DNA from: DATKPC01 sp035524275
GTDB taxonomy: Bacteria; Pseudomonadota; Gammaproteobacteria; Burkholderiales; Burkholderiaceae_F
Reading direction: 5' to 3'
NCBI GenBank assembly: GCA_035524275.1
Contig: DATKPC010000010.1
Span: 1-6,087 of the forward strand
Length of the DNA: 6,087 nt
In this document: positions 1 to 5,954 of the stretch, in pieces
Numbering within the stretch: position 1 is the first letter of the stretch
Layout of the letters: each line of letters starts with the position of its first letter
Position numbers and translations under genes: made by a program
The notes under the pieces: generated by a model
What the model saw: only the letters and a program-made list of their open reading frames with translations
What the model was told of the DNA's origin: nothing
Database searches by the model: none

Positions 1-38
1 CCCTCGCCCGCGAAGCGGGAGAGGGGTGGGGGAGAGGG
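1..38 (-). repeat. GC-rich hairpin repeat downstream of ligC (left copy)
   Basis: Read on the minus strand, just after the ligC stop, this is a CCCTCTCCCCC tract followed by a hairpin. On the plus strand CCCTC (1-5) pairs with GAGGG (21-25) and CCCGC (7-11) with GCGGG (15-19), with loop GAA and one mismatch. A near-identical copy in the opposite orientation lies at 6033-6071. It differs by one A/G change and by T versus GG in the loop. It resembles the palindromic intergenic repeats common in GC-rich Proteobacteria. It could help end or stabilise the operon transcript, but the window stops before any T-run could be seen. Confidence 0.75.
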
Positions 39-52
39 CGCCCGCGCAACCC

Positions 53-1012
53 TCAATCGCTCTCGGCCAGCGTCCTTTCGAGCCGGTCCAGCGTCCGGTA
101 GGCCGGCAGCACCTGCGCGACGCTGGAATTCGGCTCGCGGCCTTCGCGGATCGCCGAAAAGAACTCGCGGTCCTGCAACTCGATGCCGTTCATCGAGACG
201 TCGACCCGGCTGACGTCGATCTTGTTGTCCTTGCCATCGACGAGGTCGTCGTAGCGCGCGATGAAGGTGCCGCTGTCGCCGATATAGCGGAAGAACGTCC
301 CGAGCGGCCCGTCGTTGTTGAACGACAGCGACAGCGTGCAGATCGCGCCGCTCGCGGTCTTCATCTGGATCGACATGTCCATCGCGATCCCGAGCGTCGG
401 ATGCGTCGGTCCCTGCATCGCGTGCACGTGCGTCGCGACCTCGCCCGTCTGGTACTGGAACAGGTCGACCGTGTGGCAGGCGTGGTGCCACAGCAGGTGG
501 TCGGTCCAGCTGCGCGGCTGGCCGAGCGCGTTCATGTTCGTGCGGCGGAAGAAATACGTCTGCACGTCCATCTGCTGGATATGGAATTCGCCGGCCGCGA
601 TGCGGCGGCGCACCCACTGGTGGCTCGGGTTGAAGCGCCGCGTGTGGCCCGCCATCGCGACGCGCCCGCTCTGCTTCTGCGCGCGGACGATCTCCTCCGC
701 ATCCGCGAGGCTGTCGGCCATCGGTATCTCGACCTGCACGTGCTTGCCCGCCTTCAGGCAGGCGATCGCCTGCGCCGCATGCATCTGCGTGGGCGTGCAC
801 AGGATCACCGCGTCGACGTCCGGCAGCGCCAGGCTCGCCTCGAGGTTGTCGGCGACGTGTCGCACGCCGAAGCGCTGCGCGACCTCGCGCGTCTTGTCCA
901 GTTCGCGGCCGACGAGCGAAACGACCTGGGCGCCATCGATCTTCTGCATGGCCTCCAGGTGCTTGACGCCGAACGCGCCGGCTCCTGCCAACGCGACCTT
1001 GATGGGATTCAT
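53..1012 (-). CDS. ligC: 4-carboxy-2-hydroxymuconate-6-semialdehyde dehydrogenase LigC (PmdC)
   Basis: This 319-residue cytoplasmic enzyme of the Gfo/Idh/MocA family matches the usual LigC length of about 315. It oxidises the cyclic hemiacetal of the ring-cleavage product to 2-pyrone-4,6-dicarboxylate with NAD(P)+. The N-terminal Rossmann fold carries GAGAFG at residues 10-15, and VILCTPTQMHA near 69-79 is a typical nucleotide-site strand. The family's usual EKP motif reads E95-I96-P97. The substrate-domain motif HHACHTVD lies at 176-183. The ATG at 1012 overlaps the ligB stop by four bases (ATGA), with GGAG at 1021-1024 eight bases upstream. The same frame stays open far upstream through ligB, but that part is a shadow. 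It is the last gene of the operon and is followed directly by a hairpin repeat. The position right after ligAB makes LigC much more likely than a sugar dehydrogenase. Confidence 0.95.
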   Translation of the reverse strand: MNPIKVALAGAGAFGVKHLEAMQKIDGAQVVSLVGRELDKTREVAQRFGVRHVADNLEASLALPDVDAVILCTPTQMHAAQAIACLKAGKHVQVEIPMADSLADAEEIVRAQKQSGRVAMAGHTRRFNPSHQWVRRRIAAGEFHIQQMDVQTYFFRRTNMNALGQPRSWTDHLLWHHACHTVDLFQYQTGEVATHVHAMQGPTHPTLGIAMDMSIQMKTASGAICTLSLSFNNDGPLGTFFRYIGDSGTFIARYDDLVDGKDNKIDVSRVDVSMNGIELQDREFFSAIREGREPNSSVAQVLPAYRTLDRLERTLAESD

Positions 1013-1854
1013 CGAACGTTCTCCAGGATCAGGTGGCCGACCGCGGTATTGCTGGCCGGCACGTGATAGAAACGGTGCGCGACGCGCGGCGGGCTGTCGC
1101 TCATCGCGCCGCGCGCGATCAGCCACATCACGAGCTCGATGCCTTCGGATCCGGCCTCGCGCACGTAGTCGATGTGCGGCATCGCCGCGAGGCCCTCCGG
1201 ATCCGCGATCAGCCGGTCGAGGAAGGCCTGGTCGAATTCGCGGTTGATCAGCCCGGCGCGCGGACCCTGGAGTTGGTGGCTCATGCCACCCGTGCCCCAG
1301 ACGTGGACGTTCAACGGCTCGTCGTAGGATTCGACGGCCTTGCGGAGCGCGCGACCGAGATTCCAGCAGCGGCGTCCCGACGGCGCCGGGTACTGCACGA
1401 CGTTGACCGCGAACGGGATCACCGGGCAAGGCCACGCCGGCGGCTGGCCGCACATCAGCGACAACGGAACGGTCAGGCCGTGGTCGACATCCATCCGGTT
1501 GACGATCGTCAGGTCGAAGTCGTCCTGGATCACCGACTGGGCGATGTGGGACGCCAGCTCCGGGTGCCCGATGACCTTCGGGACCGGACGCGGCCCCCAG
1601 CCTTCGTCGGCCGGCGCGAACTCCGCGGCCGTGCCGATCGCGAAAGTCGGAATCAGTTCGAGGCTGAACGCGGTCGCGTGGTCGTTGTAGACGAGGAAGA
1701 TGACGTCCGGACGGTGGCTGCGCATCCACTCGCGCGAGAATTCGTAGCCGCGGAACAGCGGCTTCCAGTACGCCTCCTCGGTCTTGCCCAGATCGATCGC
1801 CGCGCCGATCGCGGGCACGTGCGACGTGTAGACGCTGGCACCAATGCGGGCCAC
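1009..1854 (-). CDS. ligB: protocatechuate 4,5-dioxygenase beta (catalytic) subunit LigB (PmdB)
   Basis: This is the catalytic subunit of the Fe(II) extradiol dioxygenase that cleaves protocatechuate between C4 and C5 with O2. It has 281 residues; the Sphingobium SYK-6 LigB has about 302. Known LigB residues are all present: iron ligands H12 (in YTSHVPA), H59 (in LVYNDHA) and E240 (in EGIELVMW), and catalytic H193 (in GTGGMSHQL). They sit at the SYK-6 positions with a shift of up to two. The start is taken as the GTG at 1854, because MARIGASVYTSHVPA matches the family N-terminus and GGAG lies eight bases upstream. The GTG shares one base with the ligA TAG stop, and the gene's own TGA overlaps ligC. 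In-frame codons further upstream lie inside ligA and give no family-like sequence. It should work as a complex with LigA. Confidence 0.97.
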   Translation of the reverse strand: MARIGASVYTSHVPAIGAAIDLGKTEEAYWKPLFRGYEFSREWMRSHRPDVIFLVYNDHATAFSLELIPTFAIGTAAEFAPADEGWGPRPVPKVIGHPELASHIAQSVIQDDFDLTIVNRMDVDHGLTVPLSLMCGQPPAWPCPVIPFAVNVVQYPAPSGRRCWNLGRALRKAVESYDEPLNVHVWGTGGMSHQLQGPRAGLINREFDQAFLDRLIADPEGLAAMPHIDYVREAGSEGIELVMWLIARGAMSDSPPRVAHRFYHVPASNTAVGHLILENVR

Positions 1855-2243
1855 TATCGCTTCTCCCCGATGTAGCGGTTGCCCTCGATCGAGCGCCCGC
1901 CGTTGACCATCATCTGCCGGTACTCCTCCTCCGACATCCCGGTCATGCTGCCGGCCATCTGCTGGAAGCTTCGGCCGTCGGTGGCGCCGATCTTCGCCAG
2001 GAAGTAGATGTTCCCGCCGAGCCGGATGCATTCGTTGAGGTCGCGCGCCAGTACCGCCTGCTTCTGCGCCTCGGTCATCGCCCACTCGTCGAGATACGCA
2101 CGCTCGCCCGCCTTGAACCGGGCGCGGTTCTCGGCCTTCATCAGCGACATGCAGAACTGGTTCAGCCAGTAGCCCTTGCGCGACTGCTCCGCGTCGAAGA
2201 TCGTCGTGCCGGGAATGTCCTTGTACGGCTTGTCCAGCGCCAT
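1854..2243 (-). CDS. ligA: protocatechuate 4,5-dioxygenase alpha (small) subunit LigA (PmdA)
   Basis: This is the small helical subunit of protocatechuate 4,5-dioxygenase. It caps the LigB active site and has no metal site of its own. It has 129 residues, slightly shorter than the SYK-6 LigA (about 139). Family features visible are the N-terminal DIPGTTIFD segment (9-17), the helical LNQFCMSLMK stretch (27-36) and the conserved GGNIYFLAKIGATDG block (76-90). The C-terminus is polar. The ATG at 2243 lies one base after the ligI stop and has a perfect AGGAGG at 2250-2255, six bases upstream, the strongest ribosome site in the window. The gene ends in TAG, whose last base is the first base of the ligB GTG, as expected for two subunits made in equal amounts. 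Confidence 0.96.
   Translation of the reverse strand: MALDKPYKDIPGTTIFDAEQSRKGYWLNQFCMSLMKAENRARFKAGERAYLDEWAMTEAQKQAVLARDLNECIRLGGNIYFLAKIGATDGRSFQQMAGSMTGMSEEEYRQMMVNGGRSIEGNRYIGEKR
1863..1866 (-). promoter_or_regulatory. ribosome binding site deciding the GTG start of ligB
   Basis: GGAG (within GGGGAGAA at 1861-1868) lies eight bases before the GTG at 1854, inside the last codons of ligA. It supports the non-ATG start that yields the family N-terminus MARIGASVYTSH. Confidence 0.8.
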
Positions 2244-2244
2244 G

Positions 2245-3159
2245 TCACGCCTCCTGCGGCCAGTACAGCCGCATCGGATTGTCGACGAGCAGCTTGCGCT
2301 GCAGCTCCGCGGTCGGCGCGACGTGCGGGATGAAGTCGACGAGCAGCCCGTCGTCCGGCATGTGTCCCTTGAGGTTCGGGTGCGGCCAGTCGGTGCCCCA
2401 CAGCACGCGGTCGGGGAACGTCTCGACGACGCGACGGGCGAACGGGACCACGTCGCGATACGCCGCCCGTTCGCCGTCGAGAGCCGGCGGCCCGGAGACG
2501 CTGAGGCGCTCCGGGCAGCTCACCTTGGACCAGACGTTCGGGTGCCGGCGCAGGAAATCGAGGAACAGCGCGAACTGCGGACCGTCGACCGGCTTCGTCA
2601 CGTCGGGCCGCCCCATGTGGTCGACGACGACCGTCGTCGGCAGCGCCGTGAAGAAGTCCCACAGTTCCGGCAGGTCCTGCGCCTCGAAGTAGATGACGAC
2701 GTGCCACCCGAGGCGCTGGATGCGCCCGGCGATCTCCATCAGTTCGTCGCGCGGCGTGAAGTCGACGAGGCGCCTGACGAAGTTGAAGCGCACGCCGCGG
2801 ACACCGGCCGCATGCAGCGCCTCGAGTTCCGCGTCGGTGACCGACCGCTTCACGGTCGCGACGCCGCGCGCCCGTCCCCCGCTCGCCCGCAGCGCGTCGA
2901 CCAGCGCCCGATTGTCGGCGCCGTGGCAGGTCGCCTGGACGACGACGTTGCGCGCGAAGCCGAGGCGGTCGCGCAGCGCGAAAAGCTGGTCCTTCGACGC
3001 GTCGCACGGCGTGTACTTGCGCTCCGGCGCAAAGGGAAACTCGTCGCCGGGGCCGAACACGTGGCAGTGCGCATCGACCGCGCCGGCCGGCACGGCGAAC
3101 CGCGGCTTCGAGGGGTTGGGATGGAACGGAAGCCATCCGGGCGTGACGTCGAACTTCAT
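2245..3159 (-). CDS. ligI: 2-pyrone-4,6-dicarboxylate lactonase (hydrolase) LigI (PmdD)
   Basis: This 304-residue protein of the amidohydrolase superfamily (SYK-6 LigI is about 293) hydrolyses 2-pyrone-4,6-dicarboxylate to 4-oxalomesaconate. The beta/alpha barrel starts with VDAHCHVFGP, giving H31 and H33. Other residues matching the known LigI active site are R124 and R130 (VRFNFVRR), Y157, H181 and R184 (VVDHMGRPD), R218 and the catalytic base D257 (LWGTDWPHPN). LigI enzymes are described as working without a bound metal despite the HxH motif. The ATG at 3159 overlaps the preceding dehydrogenase stop by four bases, with GAAGGA just upstream. The same frame is open back to 4629, but those extra residues are an Arg/Ala-rich shadow of the two upstream genes. 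It sits between the unknown dehydrogenase and ligA. Confidence 0.96.
   Translation of the reverse strand: MKFDVTPGWLPFHPNPSKPRFAVPAGAVDAHCHVFGPGDEFPFAPERKYTPCDASKDQLFALRDRLGFARNVVVQATCHGADNRALVDALRASGGRARGVATVKRSVTDAELEALHAAGVRGVRFNFVRRLVDFTPRDELMEIAGRIQRLGWHVVIYFEAQDLPELWDFFTALPTTVVVDHMGRPDVTKPVDGPQFALFLDFLRRHPNVWSKVSCPERLSVSGPPALDGERAAYRDVVPFARRVVETFPDRVLWGTDWPHPNLKGHMPDDGLLVDFIPHVAPTAELQRKLLVDNPMRLYWPQEA
2250..2255 (-). promoter_or_regulatory. ribosome binding site of ligA
   Basis: A perfect AGGAGG sits six bases before the ligA ATG, within the last codons of ligI. It is the closest match to the 16S anti-Shine-Dalgarno in the window and may lift output of the dioxygenase genes above the upstream genes. 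Confidence 0.85.
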
Positions 3160-4079
3160 CGTTTTCCTTCGTCCTTGAGTTCCCGCAGGATCCGGTCGGC
3201 CTCGGCGCGCCAGTTGCCGCGCGGCGCCGACCTGTCGCCGAAGACCCCGCGGTCCGCGAGATCCGCCATCCACGCCTGCCGCTCGGCCGTGCCGCTCGCG
3301 GACCAGGGCGCAAGGCCGATCTCGCGCACGGTCTGGGCGACCTCGCGGACTTCCTCGGCACGCCGCCGGCCATGCTGGATGACGCGCTGGAAGAAATAGC
3401 TTCCCTGCTTTTCCCAGTCGATGCCGGGAAACGTCTCGGCAAGGGACGCCAGCACCTCGTCCTCGACGCCGTAGGCGCGTGCGGTCGTGAACGATTCGAT
3501 CACCATCGCCTCGAGGCCCTTGATCATCACGCTGCGGCACATCTTCGTGGCCGAGGCCACGCCGAGCCGCTCCGAAGCGACCTTGGCATCGAAACCGAGC
3601 GCCTCCAGCCGCGGCGCCAGCGTCGACGCGCCGCGCCCACCGAGCAGCAGCGGGACGCGGATCCGGTACGGCGGCACCGACGTCATCACCGCGCCCTCGA
3701 CGTAGGTCGCGCCGGCGCCGTCGATGAACTCCGCTGCGCGGCGCTTCGCGCCCGGCGACGCCGAATTGAAGTCGAGGAACCATGCGTCGCGACGCATGGC
3801 CGGCGCGCACGCCCGCGCGACGTCCACGGCCTGGCTCGCGGTTACCGCGGAGACGACGAGGTCGGCGCGCTGCGCCAGGTCCCGATGGTCGGCGGCGAGG
3901 GCGACGCCGTGCCGGGCCGCGTGCGCGCGCAGCGGGGTCTCGGCGGGCGTGCCGAGCTGGATGTCGTAGGCCGTGACCTGCGCGCTGCCGCGCGCCTTCA
4001 GGTCCTCGGCCAGGATGCGCCCGACCTCGCCGTAGCCGACGAGGCCAATGCTCCAGGTGCGCGGGTCGGTGGTCGTCAT
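3156..4079 (-). CDS. NAD(P)-dependent beta-hydroxyacid dehydrogenase-like protein, DUF1932-type C-terminus; function unknown
   Basis: This is a 307-residue soluble dehydrogenase-fold protein. The N-terminal Rossmann fold has IGLVGYGEVG, with glycines at 15, 17 and 20, and the strand DLVVSAVTASQAVD follows near 73-86. FLDFNSASPGAK near 102-112 resembles the substrate loop of 6-phosphogluconate/3-hydroxyisobutyrate dehydrogenases. GVASATKMCRSVMIKG near 173-188 includes the candidate catalytic lysine K179. The C-terminal helical part fits the DUF1932 family. The family oxidises or reduces small hydroxyacids, but the standard protocatechuate 4,5 pathway has no step for it. The ATG at 4079 starts just before the Rossmann fold. 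An in-frame GTG at 4097, with GAGG close by, would add six residues, so the start is uncertain. It follows ligK closely, and its TGA overlaps the ligI ATG by four bases. A role in this pathway or a linked carboxylic acid is inferred from position alone. Confidence 0.88.
   Translation of the reverse strand: MTTTDPRTWSIGLVGYGEVGRILAEDLKARGSAQVTAYDIQLGTPAETPLRAHAARHGVALAADHRDLAQRADLVVSAVTASQAVDVARACAPAMRRDAWFLDFNSASPGAKRRAAEFIDGAGATYVEGAVMTSVPPYRIRVPLLLGGRGASTLAPRLEALGFDAKVASERLGVASATKMCRSVMIKGLEAMVIESFTTARAYGVEDEVLASLAETFPGIDWEKQGSYFFQRVIQHGRRRAEEVREVAQTVREIGLAPWSASGTAERQAWMADLADRGVFGDRSAPRGNWRAEADRILRELKDEGKR
3780..3799. repeat. perfect 20-base palindrome inside the DUF1932 dehydrogenase gene
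   Basis: The half-site CCATGCGTCG is followed at once by its exact reverse complement CGACGCATGG, with no spacer. It lies in the coding region, encoding the MRRDAW segment. It could be a protein-binding site, for example for a dimeric regulator, or chance. No second copy was noticed in the window. Confidence 0.6.
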
Positions 4080-4103
4080 CGGTACGGGCTCGTCCACGGG
4101 ACC

Positions 4104-4793
4104 TCAGTCGATGTACTTCAGGCCGGCCTTCTCCAGCCCTTCGCGCATGTTGTACATGTCGAGCCCGAGGACGCCGGCGGCGAGCTTCGCGCGCTTCCCG
4201 GCCTCGTTGCTTTCGCGCGCCGCCGCGGCGTCGGCGGCCTGCTGCGCGACCGCGGCCGGCACGACGACGACGCCGTCGTCGTCGGCGACGACGACGTCGC
4301 CCGGATGGACGAGCGCGCCGGCGCAGACCACGGGCACGTTGACCGAACCGAGCGTCGCCTTGATCGTTCCCTTCGCGCTGATCGCGCGGCTGAAGACCGG
4401 GAAGTTCATCGCCGTGAGGTCCTTGACGTCGCGTACGCCGCCGTCGATCACGAGGCCGCGCGCACCGCGGGCGCGGAAGCTGGTCGCGAGCAGGTCGCCG
4501 AAGAAGCCGTCGGTGCACTCGGCGGTGCAGGCGGCCACGACGACGTCGCCCTCGCGGATCTGCTCCGCGACCACGTGCATCATCCAGTTGTCGCCCGGAT
4601 GCAGCAGCACGGTGACCGCGGGGCCGCACAGGTGGGCGCCGGCATAGATCGGGCGCATGTAGGGCTTCATCAGCCCGACGCGCCCCATCGCCTCGTGGAT
4701 CGTCGCGACGCCGAATCCGGCGAGCCGGTCGACGGCCGCGCGGTCGGCGCGCGCGATGTGGCGCTTGACGATTCCCAGGTTGTTCATCGGCAT
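4104..4793 (-). CDS. ligK: 4-carboxy-4-hydroxy-2-oxoadipate aldolase / oxaloacetate decarboxylase LigK (PmdF)
   Basis: This 229-residue protein of the RraA-like class II aldolase family splits 4-carboxy-4-hydroxy-2-oxoadipate into pyruvate and oxaloacetate. Family members also decarboxylate oxaloacetate and need a divalent metal. Visible motifs are GVATIHEAMGR (28-38), YMRPIYAG (45-52), PGDNWMMHV (66-74), GDLLATSFRARG (99-110), IDGGVRD (116-122) with the active-site pair R121-D122, and GDVVVADDDGVVVV (165-178). Acidic residues E194 and E197 lie where the family's second-subunit glutamate is expected. This set separates it from plain RraA RNase E regulators, as does the pathway context. The ATG at 4793 is chosen because GGAG (4802-4805) is eight bases away. 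A second ATG two codons on (4787) is possible. It lies 64 bases after ligJ. The GTC/GAC codon runs form an unusual palindrome (see 4262-4296). Confidence 0.95.
   Translation of the reverse strand: MPMNNLGIVKRHIARADRAAVDRLAGFGVATIHEAMGRVGLMKPYMRPIYAGAHLCGPAVTVLLHPGDNWMMHVVAEQIREGDVVVAACTAECTDGFFGDLLATSFRARGARGLVIDGGVRDVKDLTAMNFPVFSRAISAKGTIKATLGSVNVPVVCAGALVHPGDVVVADDDGVVVVPAAVAQQAADAAAARESNEAGKRAKLAAGVLGLDMYNMREGLEKAGLKYID
4262..4296. repeat. three-armed alternating palindrome within ligK
   Basis: CGACGACGACG (4262-4272), CGTCGTCGTCG (4274-4284) and CGACGACGACG (4286-4296) alternate with single-base spacers. The middle arm can therefore pair with either neighbour. On the coding strand this is the GTC, GAC and GTC codon runs of the conserved VVVADDDGVVV motif. 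Confidence 0.8.
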
Positions 4794-4834
4794 GCTCTTT
4801 GCTCCATGGGTGGGCGGCGGTCCGACGCGGGCGC

Positions 4835-4851
4835 GGCCGCCGCGCGCGGCC
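4835..4851 (-). other. stem-loop in the ligJ-ligK spacer
   Basis: GGCCGC (4835-4840) can pair with GCGGCC (4846-4851) around CGCGC, seven bases after the ligJ stop. This 64-base spacer is the only sizeable gap within the operon. No T-run follows, so it is more likely to affect mRNA stability or processing than to end transcription. Such short GC stems also arise easily by chance in this DNA. Confidence 0.4.
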
Positions 4852-4857
4852 TAGCCG

Positions 4858-5886
4858 CTACCGGCCGCGCCGCTTCAGTTCGGCGTCGAGCCGCGGATAG
4901 ACGCGCCGCGCGTTGCCCTCGTAGATCTTGTGGCGGTCGGCGGCGGTGAGGATCGTCGAAGCCTCGATGTAGCGCTTCGTGTCGTCGTAGTGGAAACCGG
5001 TCTCCGGATCGATGCCGCGGACCGCCCCGATCATTTCCGACGCGAAAAGGATGTTGTCGACGGGGATCACCTTCGTCAGCAGGTCGATTCCCGGCTGGTG
5101 GTAGACGCAGGTGTCGAAGTGGATGTTGTTGAGCAGGTGGTCCTTCAGCAGCGGCTTCTTCAGTTCCTGCGCCAGCCCGCGGAAACGCCCCCAGTGGTAC
5201 GGCACCGCGCCGCCGCCGTGCGGGATCACGAACTTCAGCGTCGGGAAGTCCTTGAAGAGGTCGGCGGTCAGGCACTGCATGAACGCGGTCGTGTCGGCGT
5301 TCAGGTAGTGCGCGCCGGTCGTGTGGAAGCACGCGTTGCAGCTCGTGCTGACGTGGATCATCGCCGGGATGTCGTACTCGACCATCTTCTCGTAGATCGG
5401 GTACCAGTGCCGATCCGACAGCGGCGGCTCCTTCCAGTGCCCGCCCGACGGGTCCGGATTGAGGTTGATCGCGACGAAGCCGTAGTCGCGCACGCACGTA
5501 TCGATTTCCGCGATGCAGGTGCGGGGGTCGACGCCCGGCGACTGCGGCAGCATGGCGGCGCCGATGAAATGGTCGGGAAACAGCTTCGAGACGCGATGGC
5601 ACAACTCGTTGCAGATCGCCGCCCAGGTCGAGCTCACCTGGAAGTCGCCGATGTGGTGCGCCATGAAGCTCGCGCGCGGCGAGAAGATCGTCAGGTCGCT
5701 GCCGCGCTCCCTCATCTTCGCGAGCTGGTTGGCCTCGATCGACTCGCGCAGTTCGTCGTCGCTGATCACGAGTTCCGAGGCGCGCGGCATCTGCGACGGA
5801 TCCTTGATCGCGGCGATCTGGCGGTTTCGCCACGCCTCCAGCGCCTTCGGCGCCGTCGTGTAGTGGCCGTGGCAGTCGATGATCAT
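4858..5886 (-). CDS. ligJ: 4-oxalomesaconate hydratase LigJ, amidohydrolase-fold type
   Basis: This 342-residue zinc enzyme of the amidohydrolase superfamily adds water to the enol form of 4-oxalomesaconate, giving 4-carboxy-4-hydroxy-2-oxoadipate, the LigK substrate. It begins MIIDCHGHYT, placing metal ligands H6 and H8 at the family positions. H178 (AMIHVSTS), H223 (VIPHGGGAVPYHWGRF) and E284 (LFASEMIGAVRG) also coincide with my recollection of SYK-6 LigJ. E284 stands where most amidohydrolases have a catalytic aspartate. The start is the ATG at 5886, because GGAGGAGA at 5894-5901 lies seven bases upstream. The frame continues upstream to a GTG at 5967, but that stretch is not family-like. 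It is the first gene of the operon. This type differs from the GalB-type hydratase of Pseudomonas gallate pathways. Confidence 0.95.
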   Translation of the reverse strand: MIIDCHGHYTTAPKALEAWRNRQIAAIKDPSQMPRASELVISDDELRESIEANQLAKMRERGSDLTIFSPRASFMAHHIGDFQVSSTWAAICNELCHRVSKLFPDHFIGAAMLPQSPGVDPRTCIAEIDTCVRDYGFVAINLNPDPSGGHWKEPPLSDRHWYPIYEKMVEYDIPAMIHVSTSCNACFHTTGAHYLNADTTAFMQCLTADLFKDFPTLKFVIPHGGGAVPYHWGRFRGLAQELKKPLLKDHLLNNIHFDTCVYHQPGIDLLTKVIPVDNILFASEMIGAVRGIDPETGFHYDDTKRYIEASTILTAADRHKIYEGNARRVYPRLDAELKRRGR

Positions 5887-5893
5887 CGGTCGG

Positions 5894-5901
5894 TCTCCTC
5901 C
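5894..5901 (-). promoter_or_regulatory. ribosome binding site of ligJ
   Basis: The minus strand reads GGAGGAGA seven bases before the ATG at 5886. It fixes the start at MIIDCHGH and argues against the in-frame GTG at 5967. Confidence 0.85.
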
Positions 5902-5937
5902 GCACGCTTCCTGATGTCGTGGGATGCATTCTCGCGC

Positions 5938-5954
5938 CCGGGCCGCAGGCCCGG
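5938..5954. promoter_or_regulatory. GC-rich inverted repeat in the ligJ upstream region
   Basis: CCGGGCC (5938-5944) is a perfect inverted match to GGCCCGG (5948-5954) around a three-base loop. Three further pairs (5933-5935 with 5957-5959) follow after a two-base mismatch. It ends 51 bases before the ligJ ATG. It could be a leader hairpin or an operator. No T-run follows on the minus strand, so it is not an intrinsic terminator. Confidence 0.5.

Noticed and set aside
1..38. Classical rho-independent terminator for the operon
   Set aside because: The hairpin is good, but the window ends before any T-run would appear and the other copy of the element has none, so I list it only as a repeat.
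1013..1729. N-terminal extension of ligC to 558 residues
   Set aside because: The extension is an out-of-frame reading of ligB. LigC starts at the ATG at 1012 with GGAG upstream and the Rossmann motif immediately after.
2176..3399. Plus-strand open frame of 407 codons opposite ligI
   Set aside because: Low-complexity Arg/Val/Asp composition with no family motif, fully antisense to ligI and its neighbour.
4259..4302. Possible CRISPR-like or tandem repeat array from GACGACGAC runs
   Set aside because: The repetition is codon-level and encodes the conserved VVVADDDGVVVV motif of the aldolase family; there are no spacers.
3160..4629. N-terminal extension of ligI to a 794-residue fusion protein
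   Set aside because: The extra residues are Arg/Gly/Ala-rich and overlap two real genes in another frame. The ATG at 3159 has a ribosome site and a family-like N-terminus.
3372..4949. Long plus-strand open frame of 525 codons opposite ligK and the dehydrogenase
   Set aside because: It is rich in Arg, Ala, His and Asp with no recognisable motif, and runs antisense to two well-supported genes. This is the usual shadow of high third-position GC.
5914..5929. LysR-type regulator binding site upstream of ligJ
   Set aside because: Only short ATG/CAT half-sites match and the T-N11-A spacing is not met. No regulator gene is in the window.
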